A DNA stretch of 64,000 nucleotides from Thiodiazotropha sp040506775 (GTDB lineage: Bacteria > Pseudomonadota > Gammaproteobacteria > Chromatiales > Chromatiaceae), in assembly GCA_040506775.1 (NCBI GenBank), contig JBEVWC010000002.1, forward strand, positions 124,001 through 188,000, given 5' to 3'. A program made the translations under genes and the position numbers. Under the pieces are notes generated by a model. That model was given only the letters and a program-made list of their open reading frames with translations. It searched no databases and was not told where the DNA came from. Positions 45,680 through 54,501 of this stretch are shown here, piece by piece; the stretch's first letter is position 1; each line of letters opens with the position of its first letter.

Positions 45680-47989
45680 ATGTCAACACAGGCTAAAAGC
45701 CAACAAACCACGGAACAGAGTGCGTTCCATACCCATGTCAGTCGCGCCTTGCGCGAGGGTGTGATGTGGAGTCTGTTCTGTCTCAGCGGCTACCTGCTGT
45801 TGTCCCTGTTCAGTTATTCCCCCCAGGACCCGGGTTGGTCATACACCGGACCGGCGCACAATGTTCATAATTCCGGTGGACCCGCCGGCGCCTGGTTCGC
45901 GGACGTGTTTCTCTACCTGTTCGGGGTGTTCGCCTACCTGTTCCCGGTGATGCTCAGCTGGAGTGCGGTGCTGGTGTTCCGACGTCGCAATCCGGATGAC
46001 ACGGTGAATATCAACCTGGTACTGGTACGCTGGCTGGGTTTCTTTGTCACCCTGGCATCGGGATGTGCCCTGGCAACCCTGCATATCGGCCATCTGGGCA
46101 GCGCTTTGCCTACCGGCACCGGGGGCGCGCTGGGCTCGACCCTGGCGCAGTACTTCGAGGCCAATTTCAGTTCATCCGGCAGCACGCTGCTGATGCTGGC
46201 CCTGTTTCTCAGCGGTTTCACTCTGTTCACCGGTGTGTCCTGGTTCACCGTCATGGACCTGCTCGGTGGCTGGGTCATCTGGCTGGGTCAGGGCGTACAG
46301 CGCCTGTTTGCCGGTTGGCGGGACCGCTCAGCCGCCAAACAGGCCCGTCGTGAGCGGGTGGAACTGGTGAAGAAGGAGAAAAAGAAGGCCGAAACCCGCA
46401 AACAACCCCGCATCGAACCGGTGATCAATGCCCCCAAGCCCAGTGAGCGGGTGGAAAAGGAGCGTCAGGTGCCCCTGTTCGAAGCCGATCCGAACAGTGA
46501 GTTGCCTCCGCTGGCACTGCTGGATCCGGCCAAGCAGACCGTTCAGGCCTATTCGCAGGAGGCCCTGCAGGCGATGTCCCGGCAGGTGGAGATGAAGTTT
46601 GCGGATTTCGATATCGAGGTTCAGGTGGTGGCGGTGCATCCCGGACCGGTGGTCACACTGTATGAGCTGCAACTCGCCGCAGGCACCAAGGTCAGCAAGA
46701 TCAGCGGCCTGTCCAAGGATCTGGCGCGCGCCTTGTCCACCGTCGCGGTGCGGGTGGTCGAGGTGATACCCGGCAAATCGGTGATTGGTCTCGAGATTCC
46801 CAACGAATACCGGGAAATGGTATTTCTCAGCGAGGTGCTGCAATCTGAGACCTACGAGGCCTCCAAGTCACCTCTGACCCTGGCATTGGGCAAGGATATC
46901 GCGGGTAATCCGATGTGCGCCGACCTGGCGAAGATGCCCCATGCGCTGATCGCAGGTACCACCGGATCGGGTAAATCGGTCGCCATCAACGCGATGATCC
47001 TGAGTCTGCTGTACAAGGCCAAGCCGTCTGAAGTGCGTATGATCATGGTCGATCCCAAGATGCTCGAGCTATCGGTTTACGAGGGCATACCGCATCTGCT
47101 CACCCCGGTGGTGACCGACATGCAGGAGGCCGCCAATGCGCTGCGCTGGTGTGTGGGAGAGATGGAACGCCGCTACCGCCTGATGGCGGGTCTCGGGGTG
47201 CGTAACATCCAAGGCTACAACCGCAAGGTCAAGGAGGCGATCAAGAAAGGCGAGCCGATTCCTGATCCCCTGTTTCAGCCGCAACCCGATGAAATCATCG
47301 AGGCCATGGCCCATCCCACCCTGGAACCTCTGCCTTACATCGTGGTCATTATCGACGAACTCGCTGACATGATGATGATGGCGAGGAAAAAGGTCGAGGA
47401 GTTGATTGCCCGTCTGGCACAAAAGGCCCGAGCCTCCGGTATCCACCTGATCCTGGCCACCCAGCGGCCCTCCGTGGATGTGATCACCGGTCTGATCAAG
47501 GCGAATATACCCACACGTATCGCCTTCCAGGTGTCATCACGGGTGGATTCCCGGACCATTCTTGACCAGATGGGCGCGGAGCACCTGCTGGGGCATGGTG
47601 ACATGCTGTATATGGGAACCGGCAGCAATATCCCGCAACGTCTGCATGGCGCCTTCGTCGACGACAACGAGGTGCATCGCGTAGTCAACCATCTGAAGGC
47701 TTCCGGAGAACCGGACTACCTGGAGGAGATTCTCCAGGAGGCCACCGAAGCGGTGCCCGGATTCCCGGTTGAGGGTGGGGATACCGAGGACAACGATCCC
47801 CTCTATGACGAGGCGGTACGGATCGTCACCGAGACCCGCAGGGCCTCCATCTCCGGGGTCCAGCGCCGTCTCAAGATCGGCTACAACCGGGCTGCGCGGA
47901 TGATCGAGGAGATGGAGCGTACCGGCGTGGTCGGTCCGGCCGAGACGAATGGCAGTCGAGCCGTACTGGCCCCGCCACCCGTCGATTGA
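45680..47989 (+). CDS. ftsK: DNA translocase FtsK
   Basis: The 769-residue protein has a four-helix membrane N-terminus (about 30-200), a short basic and acidic linker (about 210-290), and the alpha-beta motor with Walker A GTTGSGKSVAINAM and Walker B YIVVIIDELADMM. A C-terminal gamma winged helix (LYDEAVRIVTETRRASISGVQRRLKIGYNRA, given in parts) recognises polar chromosome sites. The linker is short compared with E. coli FtsK (1329) and similar to SpoIIIE or Pseudomonas. It clears and dimer-resolves chromosomes at the septum. It is followed 19 bp later by lolA. Confidence 0.95.
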   Translation: MSTQAKSQQTTEQSAFHTHVSRALREGVMWSLFCLSGYLLLSLFSYSPQDPGWSYTGPAHNVHNSGGPAGAWFADVFLYLFGVFAYLFPVMLSWSAVLVFRRRNPDDTVNINLVLVRWLGFFVTLASGCALATLHIGHLGSALPTGTGGALGSTLAQYFEANFSSSGSTLLMLALFLSGFTLFTGVSWFTVMDLLGGWVIWLGQGVQRLFAGWRDRSAAKQARRERVELVKKEKKKAETRKQPRIEPVINAPKPSERVEKERQVPLFEADPNSELPPLALLDPAKQTVQAYSQEALQAMSRQVEMKFADFDIEVQVVAVHPGPVVTLYELQLAAGTKVSKISGLSKDLARALSTVAVRVVEVIPGKSVIGLEIPNEYREMVFLSEVLQSETYEASKSPLTLALGKDIAGNPMCADLAKMPHALIAGTTGSGKSVAINAMILSLLYKAKPSEVRMIMVDPKMLELSVYEGIPHLLTPVVTDMQEAANALRWCVGEMERRYRLMAGLGVRNIQGYNRKVKEAIKKGEPIPDPLFQPQPDEIIEAMAHPTLEPLPYIVVIIDELADMMMMARKKVEELIARLAQKARASGIHLILATQRPSVDVITGLIKANIPTRIAFQVSSRVDSRTILDQMGAEHLLGHGDMLYMGTGSNIPQRLHGAFVDDNEVHRVVNHLKASGEPDYLEEILQEATEAVPGFPVEGGDTEDNDPLYDEAVRIVTETRRASISGVQRRLKIGYNRAARMIEEMERTGVVGPAETNGSRAVLAPPPVD

Positions 47990-48008
47990 CATCAGGAATC
48001 GCAACGTT

Positions 48009-48638
48009 ATGTACAAACCGGTGGGTCGTTTCATTCAGGCAGTCCTGCTGTTCCTGCTATCCCTGTCGTCCGCGCTGGCGGCCACGGGAAGCCAACAGCT
48101 CGACGCCTTCCTCCAGGGGCTGCACACCCTCAAGGCCGATTTCCGTCAAACCCTGGAGCAACCGGATAACGAACAGTACTTTGCCAGCAACGGGGTGTTC
48201 TATCTGAAACGCCCGGGCCTGTTGCGCTGGGAGTACGAGGCTCCCGCCAAGCAGTTGATCGTTGCGGACGGGAACCGTATCTGGCTCTATGACATGGAAC
48301 TCGAACAGGTGTCCCATCAGGGTCAGGAATCGGCGCTCAAAGGCACACCGGCTCAGCTGCTCAGCACGACCCAACCGGTGAGTGATTTTTTCGAAGTCAA
48401 TGACCTGGGTGAACAGGATGGTCTGGCCTGGGTGGAGCTGATTCCCCGAGATCCGGAGGGTCAGTTCCGGCGTCTGCTGCTGGCATTTGCGGATAACAAC
48501 CTCCTGCGCATGGAGATGTACGATAACTTCGGTCAGATCACCCGTTTCTTTTTTGACGAGATACAGCGCAATCCCGAACTGGACGAGCGTCTGTTTCATT
48601 TCGAGCCTCCCCCCCTCGTGGATCTGATCGGCGACTGA
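48009..48638 (+). CDS. lolA: Outer-membrane lipoprotein carrier protein LolA
   Basis: The 209-residue periplasmic chaperone has a signal peptide (LLFLLSLSSALA) and the family segments LKADFRQTL, GVFYLKRPGLLRWEYEAPAKQLIVADG and PVSDFFEV. It carries lipoproteins from LolCDE to LolB. The start at 48009 places the signal peptide directly at the N-terminus; an upstream in-frame codon inside ftsK is not needed. The ftsK-lolA-rarA order is conserved. Confidence 0.94.
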   Translation: MYKPVGRFIQAVLLFLLSLSSALAATGSQQLDAFLQGLHTLKADFRQTLEQPDNEQYFASNGVFYLKRPGLLRWEYEAPAKQLIVADGNRIWLYDMELEQVSHQGQESALKGTPAQLLSTTQPVSDFFEVNDLGEQDGLAWVELIPRDPEGQFRRLLLAFADNNLLRMEMYDNFGQITRFFFDEIQRNPELDERLFHFEPPPLVDLIGD

Positions 48639-49963
48639 TGAAAGAGGCGGACCTGTTTCAGGATTCCGGTGAGGCGTTTCGTCCTCTCGCGGACCGGATG
48701 CGGCCCCGCAGTCTGCAGGAGTTTGTCGGCCAGTCACATATCCTTGCGGAGCAGAAGCCCCTGCGGCTGGCCATCGAAACCGATCGACTCCATTCAATGA
48801 TCTTCTGGGGGCCGCCGGGTACCGGTAAGACCACCCTGGCCGGATTGATCGCACAGCATTCCGGGGCTCAGTTCCTGAATCTCTCTGCAGTATTGTCCGG
48901 GGTCAAGGAGATTCGCGCAGCTGTGGAACAGGCGCGTATCTGCAAGCAGCAGGAACACCGCCCTACGGTACTGTTTATCGACGAAGTGCACCGGTTCAAC
49001 AAATCCCAGCAGGATGCCTTTCTGCCCCACGTGGAAAACGGCACCGTGGTATTTATCGGAGCCACCACGGAAAATCCCTCGTTTGAACTGAACAACGCGC
49101 TGCTCTCCCGGGCACGCACCTATGTACTCAAGGCGCTCTCCCCGGACGAGGTGGAGTCCATCATCAGCCAGGCCCTGTCTGATCCCCAGCGGGGACTGGG
49201 TGCGCGCAATCTGAGTATCGACGAACAGGCAAAAACCCTGCTCGCCGAAGCCGCGGACGGGGATGCACGGCGCGCCCTGAACCTGCTTGAAATCGCCGCT
49301 GACCTGAGTGAAGAGGGGCAAATCAAACAATCGGTCATCGAGGAAGTGGCCAGTGGCACCCTGAGACGATTCGATAAAGGCGGTGAGGCCTTCTACGACC
49401 AGATCTCCGCTCTGCACAAGTCGGTGAGGGGGTCCGCGCCGGATGCAGCCCTGTACTGGCTGGCGAGGATGTTCGACGGAGGCTGCGATCCCCTCTACGT
49501 GGCGCGCCGGGTGGTGCGCATGGCTTCCGAGGATATTGGCAACGCCGATCCCCGGGCCCTCACCCTGGCGCTCGATGCCTGGGATGTGCAGCAGCGGCTG
49601 GGCAGTCCCGAGGGGGAACTGGCGATTGCCCAGGCGGTGGCCTACCTGGCGTGCGCGCCGAAGAGCAACGCCGTCTACATGGCCTGGAAGGCGGCCCTGG
49701 CGGATGCGAAAAATTCCGGTTCCCTGGAGGTGCCCCTGGCGCTGCGCAACGCACCGACCCGGCTGATGAAATCACTGGACTATGGCAAGGCGTACCGATA
49801 CGCCCACGACGAACCCCATGCCTACGCGGCCGGGGAAAACTATCTGCCGGAGGCATTGGCCGGACACCGCTACTACTTTCCCGTGGACCGGGGCATGGAG
49901 ATCAAAATCCGCGAAAAGCTGGAATTTCTGCGTCAGTTGGACGAGGCTGCGGAGAAGGATTGA
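48638..49963 (+). CDS. rarA: Replication-associated recombination protein A
   Basis: The 441-residue AAA+ ATPase has Walker A GPPGTGKTTLAG, Walker B LFIDEVHRFNKSQQDAFLPHVE, sensor 1 GATTENPSFELN and the family's C-terminal tetramerisation domain. It acts at stalled forks. The start overlaps the lolA stop (TGATG). The gene that usually follows, serS, is not present here; the next gene is on the other strand. Confidence 0.95.
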   Translation: MKEADLFQDSGEAFRPLADRMRPRSLQEFVGQSHILAEQKPLRLAIETDRLHSMIFWGPPGTGKTTLAGLIAQHSGAQFLNLSAVLSGVKEIRAAVEQARICKQQEHRPTVLFIDEVHRFNKSQQDAFLPHVENGTVVFIGATTENPSFELNNALLSRARTYVLKALSPDEVESIISQALSDPQRGLGARNLSIDEQAKTLLAEAADGDARRALNLLEIAADLSEEGQIKQSVIEEVASGTLRRFDKGGEAFYDQISALHKSVRGSAPDAALYWLARMFDGGCDPLYVARRVVRMASEDIGNADPRALTLALDAWDVQQRLGSPEGELAIAQAVAYLACAPKSNAVYMAWKAALADAKNSGSLEVPLALRNAPTRLMKSLDYGKAYRYAHDEPHAYAAGENYLPEALAGHRYYFPVDRGMEIKIREKLEFLRQLDEAAEKD

Positions 49964-49973
49964 AGCGCGCGGC

Positions 49974-51296
49974 TCACGCAGCGACTTCCTCATTTGGAGT
50001 AACATTCCAGATGCCTCGGGCGGCGATGCGGCGCGCATATTGGGTGAAATCGGCCGGCTCACGACCCAATGCGCGCTTGACGCCATCACACACCTGGGCA
50101 TTGCGACCGTCGAGGACCGTTTCAAACAGGTAGTTCAACAACCAGGCGATATCATCCGGCGCACCAGAGTCGGCAACCGCTTCGGCGAATGCCTGTTTAG
50201 GGATCTGAACATACTGCACCTCGCGACCGGTGGCTTGAGAAATTTCCCGTGCCAGTTCGCTGAATGTGAGCAGACGGGGACCTGTCACTTCATAGATTTC
50301 ACCGGCGTGTCCTTCTTCGGTCAGTGCTGCAACCGCAACATCCGCGATGTCATTGATGTCGATAAAGGGCTCGGGCACATCCATGGCAGGCAGCGTTATG
50401 GCGCCTGCCAAAACCATGTCGAGAAATTCCCCCTCGGAGAAGTTCTGCATGAACCAGCTGGCGCGTACCACCGTCCACTCGACACCGGCTTGCTGGATGA
50501 TTCGTTCGCAGGCCTGGGCCTCCTCTTCACCCCGTCCCGATAACAACACAAGCCGCTTGACGCCCTGGGACACGCCTTTGTCAACGAAACGGCGTATTGC
50601 GTCAGTGGCCCCTGGTATCGCAAGATCCGGTGCATAGGTAATGTAGGCAGCCTTCACCCCATCAAGGGCAGCGCTCCAGGTGTTCGGGTCGTTCCAGTCG
50701 AATGAAGGCTCAGTGGATCGGGATGCCGCGCGGGTAGTCACGCCAAGTGCCTGCAGACGCTCTGCAACACGACGACCGGTTTTTCCGCTGCCTCCCAGGA
50801 CAAGGGTAATGTCCTCGGATGCCTGATTGATGTTTGTCTCGTTATTCAAAGTGTCCTCCTCAATGTTGCAGGTCTCTGTCTCAGGGTTCATTGGAATGAT
50901 GCCAAGCTGCTGGTGCAGGGATAACTGGTCAACAAGCTCCCACTCTTCGATGATTTTGCCGTTTTCAAAATGACTGATAATCATGCCGTGTACCTTCACC
51001 TGCCTGCCGGTTGCCGCCATTCCCATGAGATGCCCCTGGTGGGTGCCACGAAGGGTGAAGGCGATGACGGTCTTCTGATCATTGCTGACCATCTCATCGA
51101 TGCGGATATGCAGATCGGGAAAAGCGCATCGGTAGGCCTTCAACAGATCCTTCAGTGGCTCCGCTCCATACAACACCTGATCGGGACTGCGATAGACGTA
51201 GTCCGGATGAATGACCTCGTTGATTACCGGGAAATTTCCCGCGTTGATGACCTGCTCAATAAACCGCCGCATTGTTCTTTCATTGTTCATGACCAT
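49974..51296 (-). CDS. Fusion of a SnoaL-like ester cyclase domain and an NmrA-type NAD(P)-binding domain
   Basis: The 440-residue protein joins two units. An N-terminal SnoaL-like/NTF2 fold (about 1-130) has IHPDYVYRSPDQ, FTLRGTHQGHLMGMAATGRQVKVHGM and ENGKIIEEWELVDQLSLHQQLG. An atypical SDR of the NmrA type (about 160-430) has LVLGGSGKTGRRVAERL. Both parts are in one frame without a break, so a real fusion is likely. The start at 51296 follows AGGAGAG with 6-9 bp spacing; the frame reaches 51377. It is divergent from an AraC regulator. Such pairs usually handle small electrophiles or lactones; the substrate here is unknown. Confidence 0.78.
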   Translation of the reverse strand: MVMNNERTMRRFIEQVINAGNFPVINEVIHPDYVYRSPDQVLYGAEPLKDLLKAYRCAFPDLHIRIDEMVSNDQKTVIAFTLRGTHQGHLMGMAATGRQVKVHGMIISHFENGKIIEEWELVDQLSLHQQLGIIPMNPETETCNIEEDTLNNETNINQASEDITLVLGGSGKTGRRVAERLQALGVTTRAASRSTEPSFDWNDPNTWSAALDGVKAAYITYAPDLAIPGATDAIRRFVDKGVSQGVKRLVLLSGRGEEEAQACERIIQQAGVEWTVVRASWFMQNFSEGEFLDMVLAGAITLPAMDVPEPFIDINDIADVAVAALTEEGHAGEIYEVTGPRLLTFSELAREISQATGREVQYVQIPKQAFAEAVADSGAPDDIAWLLNYLFETVLDGRNAQVCDGVKRALGREPADFTQYARRIAARGIWNVTPNEEVAA

Positions 51297-51432
51297 GTCT
51301 GTCTCTCCTGTATGGGTTGAGTTATATCGGGCTTTTGCCGTCTGGCTGTTACCCTTAAAGGTATGAAACAAGGACATAAGACGCCATTTCCGGAAAGCTC
51401 GGATTCATACGTGTTCGTCTATAATTGGCCGC

Positions 51433-52377
51433 ATGGATAATCTGGGTGGATTACTGGATGCGCCGCGTGCGCGCGGTGCCTTTGCTTTGCGGGCGGTCAT
51501 GAGCCCGCCCTGGTCACTGAGGGACCTGGCCGGCTCACCACTGACCCTGATCGCCGGCGTGAAAGGTGTGCTGTGGCTGACGGCCGATGATGCTGATCCG
51601 CTGAGGATCGGCCCAGGTGACATCGCGGTCATCCGCACGCCGGTGCAGTACAATCTCGCCGATGCTCCAGCCTCACCCCCGCAGGTGATCATCCATCCGG
51701 GCCAACGCTGTTGTGACCTGAATGGCAACCCGCTGCATGATGTGATGATGCACGGTGTGAGAACCTGGGGTAACGATGCGGAGGGTTCCAGTGTCTTTCT
51801 CGTCGGTGCCTATGAGCATCTGAGCGATATCAGCGATCGTCTGTTGCGGGCATTGCCGCCCGTACTTTCCCTGAGCCATGCGGACTGGGAGTCTCCCCTT
51901 GTTGCGCTGCTCTGTGATGAGGTGATCAAGGATGAGCCGGGGCAGGCTGCAGTGCTGGACCGCCTGCTCGATCTGCTGCTCACCGCTGTGCTCAAGGCCT
52001 GGTTTGCCCGTCACGATAAAAACAGGCCCGAGTGGTGGCGTTATCAGGGTGATCGGATTATCGAGCGAGCCCTGCGTATCATGCATGACAAACCGGCCAG
52101 GCCCTGGACGATGCAGGCATTGGCGATGGAGGTGGGTGCGTCGCGGGCGCTGCTCGCACGCCGCTTTCAGGAACGGGTGGGTGAATCACCGATGACCTTT
52201 CTGCGAAATTGGCGCATGGCCCTGGCAGCGGATCTCCTGTGTCTGCCCGACGAGACCGTGAGCAGTGTGGCCGGGAAGGTGGGTTATGCCACGCCCTTCG
52301 CTTTCAGTGCCGCATTCAAGCGTGTCAGGGGCGTGAGTCCGCAGGCGCATCGTGCGGCTGTGCTCTCGTCTGTATGA
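51433..52377 (+). CDS. AraC-family transcriptional regulator (cupin type)
   Basis: The 314-residue protein has an N-terminal AraC_binding_6-type cupin (about 1-180) starting LLDAPRARGAFALRAVMSPPW and a C-terminal double helix-turn-helix (about 205-305) with WTMQALAMEVGASRALLARRFQ and VSSVAGKVGYATPFAFSAAFKR. It is divergent from the SnoaL/NmrA fusion with 136 bp between, so it likely controls that gene. The effector is unknown. Confidence 0.88.
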   Translation: MDNLGGLLDAPRARGAFALRAVMSPPWSLRDLAGSPLTLIAGVKGVLWLTADDADPLRIGPGDIAVIRTPVQYNLADAPASPPQVIIHPGQRCCDLNGNPLHDVMMHGVRTWGNDAEGSSVFLVGAYEHLSDISDRLLRALPPVLSLSHADWESPLVALLCDEVIKDEPGQAAVLDRLLDLLLTAVLKAWFARHDKNRPEWWRYQGDRIIERALRIMHDKPARPWTMQALAMEVGASRALLARRFQERVGESPMTFLRNWRMALAADLLCLPDETVSSVAGKVGYATPFAFSAAFKRVRGVSPQAHRAAVLSSV

Positions 52378-52446
52378 ACAGTAACCCGCTCAACACGCGC
52401 AGATGGTGTGTTTTAGTGGCGTTTCCTTTTCACTGATACTGCTTGT

Positions 52447-54501
52447 TCAGCGCATCAGATCGAGCAGACCCCCGCTGCCTTTGTTCGCCTCGATGTATTC
52501 GGCAACCTGATCATGATTGGCACGCCGGGCAAGATCCGCCGCGCTTTCACGACGTTGATTCAAGTGGTGGGCATCCGCATTCAGTTCGATCAGACGTTTG
52601 ACGATCTCCAGGTTGCCCTCTTCAGCCGCCATCATCAAGGCACTGTTACCGGCATGATTGTGGTGGTCCAGATCCTGTTCATAACGCAACAGCAGGTTGA
52701 GGGATTCCAGTGAGCCATTGCGCGCTGCAAGCAACAGGGCGGTATTGCCATTGTCACTTTCCCTGGTGACATCCTGATCGATTTTCAGCAGCGCCTCGAC
52801 CAGTTCCGTGTGACCCAGGGCCGCTGCGTGCATCAGTGGCGTCATGCCGCCCTGGGCCTGAAGATTGACCCGTGCACCCGCGTTCAGCAGTTGATCGAAG
52901 ATCCTGCGATTGCCGGTGTCGATGGCATGATATAGGGGTGTACGACCCTTGGTGTCGGCTTCATCGGCGTTGGCTCCCTGGGCGAGCAGTTCGCTGACGA
53001 TTTCCGGTTGCTCCCTGATCACGGCCAGAGCCAGAGGTGTCAAACCATCCTCCCGGGTCTTGGTCTGCTGACTTCCGAGAGACAGCAGTTGCTTCACAAC
53101 TGCCAGGTTCTCCTGTTCGATGGCCAGGTGGAGCGGGGTGAAACCGTCCGCCGTGGCAATGTTCACATCGGCACCATGACGAATGAGGGGCTCCACCAGT
53201 GCTGTCTGGTTCTCCCGGCACGCCAGCAGCAGGGGGGTCATGCCTCCAGAACCACTGAGGTTGGTGTCTGCGCCCGCTTCCAGCAATTTACCCACCACGT
53301 CTTCGTGTCCCTGCCACACTGCTCGGCTCAGAGCGGTGAGGCCCTGTGGATCGAGGCGGTTAATCTCGGCACCCTCCTTCAGCAGGGCATCAACCAGAGG
53401 TGATTGACCCCGCCAGGCGGCAAGATGCAGGGGACTCCATCCGCCAAAAGGGTTGTCCGGATCCACACCCGCATCCGTACTCGCCGCGACTGATGAGCGT
53501 ATCCGCGCCAGGTCGGGAAATTCCGAAGTGCGGTTGCGGGTCAAAGTGGCCCGACCCCCCGCTGCTTTCAGACGTCGGGCAACCTGGTTGTATTTTCTCA
53601 GCAATGCAAGGTCGAGAGGGGTTTGCTGCTTGGGGTTTTTTGCGTTGACTTCAGCGCCATTTGCAAGGAGCAGGGCGACCACGTCGGCATGATTGCGCCC
53701 CGTAGCCACCAGCAGAGGCGTGCTCATGTTGGCATCCTTGGTCTCCAGCTTTGCGCCGGCCTTCAACAGACTGTCGACGATACGGGCGTATCCAAGCCCC
53801 GCTGCGGTATGCAGGGGGGTATCCCCCAGACTGTCGCTGGTATTGGGGTTGGCGCCGGCTGCGAGCAGCAGATCCACCGCATCCGGGCGGTTGTTGATAC
53901 AGGCTTCATGCAGCGCACTGCGGCTGAAGTCATCCCGGGTGTCCGGGGAGACTCCGGTTGCCAGGATACGTTTCAGGGTTTCCGTTTTACCTGCTGCTGC
54001 AGCCCGATTGAGCAGCTCGGATACCTGCTTGTCATCCAATCCCTCGACTGGAGAGACGTTGGCCAGAACCTCGAGCTTCTTTTTCGCCAGTCTGTGGCCC
54101 TTTAGTGCGGCCCTCTCATACCAGTCCCGGGCCATATCCAGGTCAGCGGCTGTACCCCAGCCGTTTTCGAACATTGTGCCGAGGGTGTACAAGGCCTCGG
54201 TGTGGTCCTGTTTCGCTGCCGCCTGGTACCAATGCAAGGCCTGGACATAGTCCTTGTCGACCCCCCGGCCTGCGCGGTACAGACCACCCAGGGCAAATTG
54301 CGCCTCGGCGTCGCCGGATTCCGCCAGGGTCTGGTAAATCGCCGCAGCGGTGTCAAAGTCCCGTATGCGTATGGCCGCCTGGGCCTCCGCGTGGTCTGCA
54401 GCCGGTGCCGGCCATGGACTCAACAGCAATAGAACGACCACGCCATACAGCCAATGCCTGATAAGGTGCAGGAGTGTGCTGGCCTGATCAGGCCGTGCCA
54501 T
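52447..54501 (-). CDS. Exported Sel1-repeat and ankyrin-repeat protein
   Basis: The 684-residue protein has a signal peptide (WLYGVVVLLLLSPWPAPAA), two to three Sel1-like repeats (about 55-150, with AEAQFALGGLYRAGRGVDKD), and about 14 ankyrin repeats filling the rest, each with TPLHLAA-like and LLxxGAxxN patterns. A Thr-Arg-rich break (about 325-350) interrupts the ankyrin stack. Such proteins bind partners; no enzyme domain is visible. The start at 54501 lies inside the 3' end of the upstream oxidoreductase gene (14-base overlap), so it is co-transcribed. It may be a periplasmic scaffold for the redox proteins (inference). Confidence 0.82.
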   Translation of the reverse strand: MARPDQASTLLHLIRHWLYGVVVLLLLSPWPAPAADHAEAQAAIRIRDFDTAAAIYQTLAESGDAEAQFALGGLYRAGRGVDKDYVQALHWYQAAAKQDHTEALYTLGTMFENGWGTAADLDMARDWYERAALKGHRLAKKKLEVLANVSPVEGLDDKQVSELLNRAAAAGKTETLKRILATGVSPDTRDDFSRSALHEACINNRPDAVDLLLAAGANPNTSDSLGDTPLHTAAGLGYARIVDSLLKAGAKLETKDANMSTPLLVATGRNHADVVALLLANGAEVNAKNPKQQTPLDLALLRKYNQVARRLKAAGGRATLTRNRTSEFPDLARIRSSVAASTDAGVDPDNPFGGWSPLHLAAWRGQSPLVDALLKEGAEINRLDPQGLTALSRAVWQGHEDVVGKLLEAGADTNLSGSGGMTPLLLACRENQTALVEPLIRHGADVNIATADGFTPLHLAIEQENLAVVKQLLSLGSQQTKTREDGLTPLALAVIREQPEIVSELLAQGANADEADTKGRTPLYHAIDTGNRRIFDQLLNAGARVNLQAQGGMTPLMHAAALGHTELVEALLKIDQDVTRESDNGNTALLLAARNGSLESLNLLLRYEQDLDHHNHAGNSALMMAAEEGNLEIVKRLIELNADAHHLNQRRESAADLARRANHDQVAEYIEANKGSGGLLDLMR

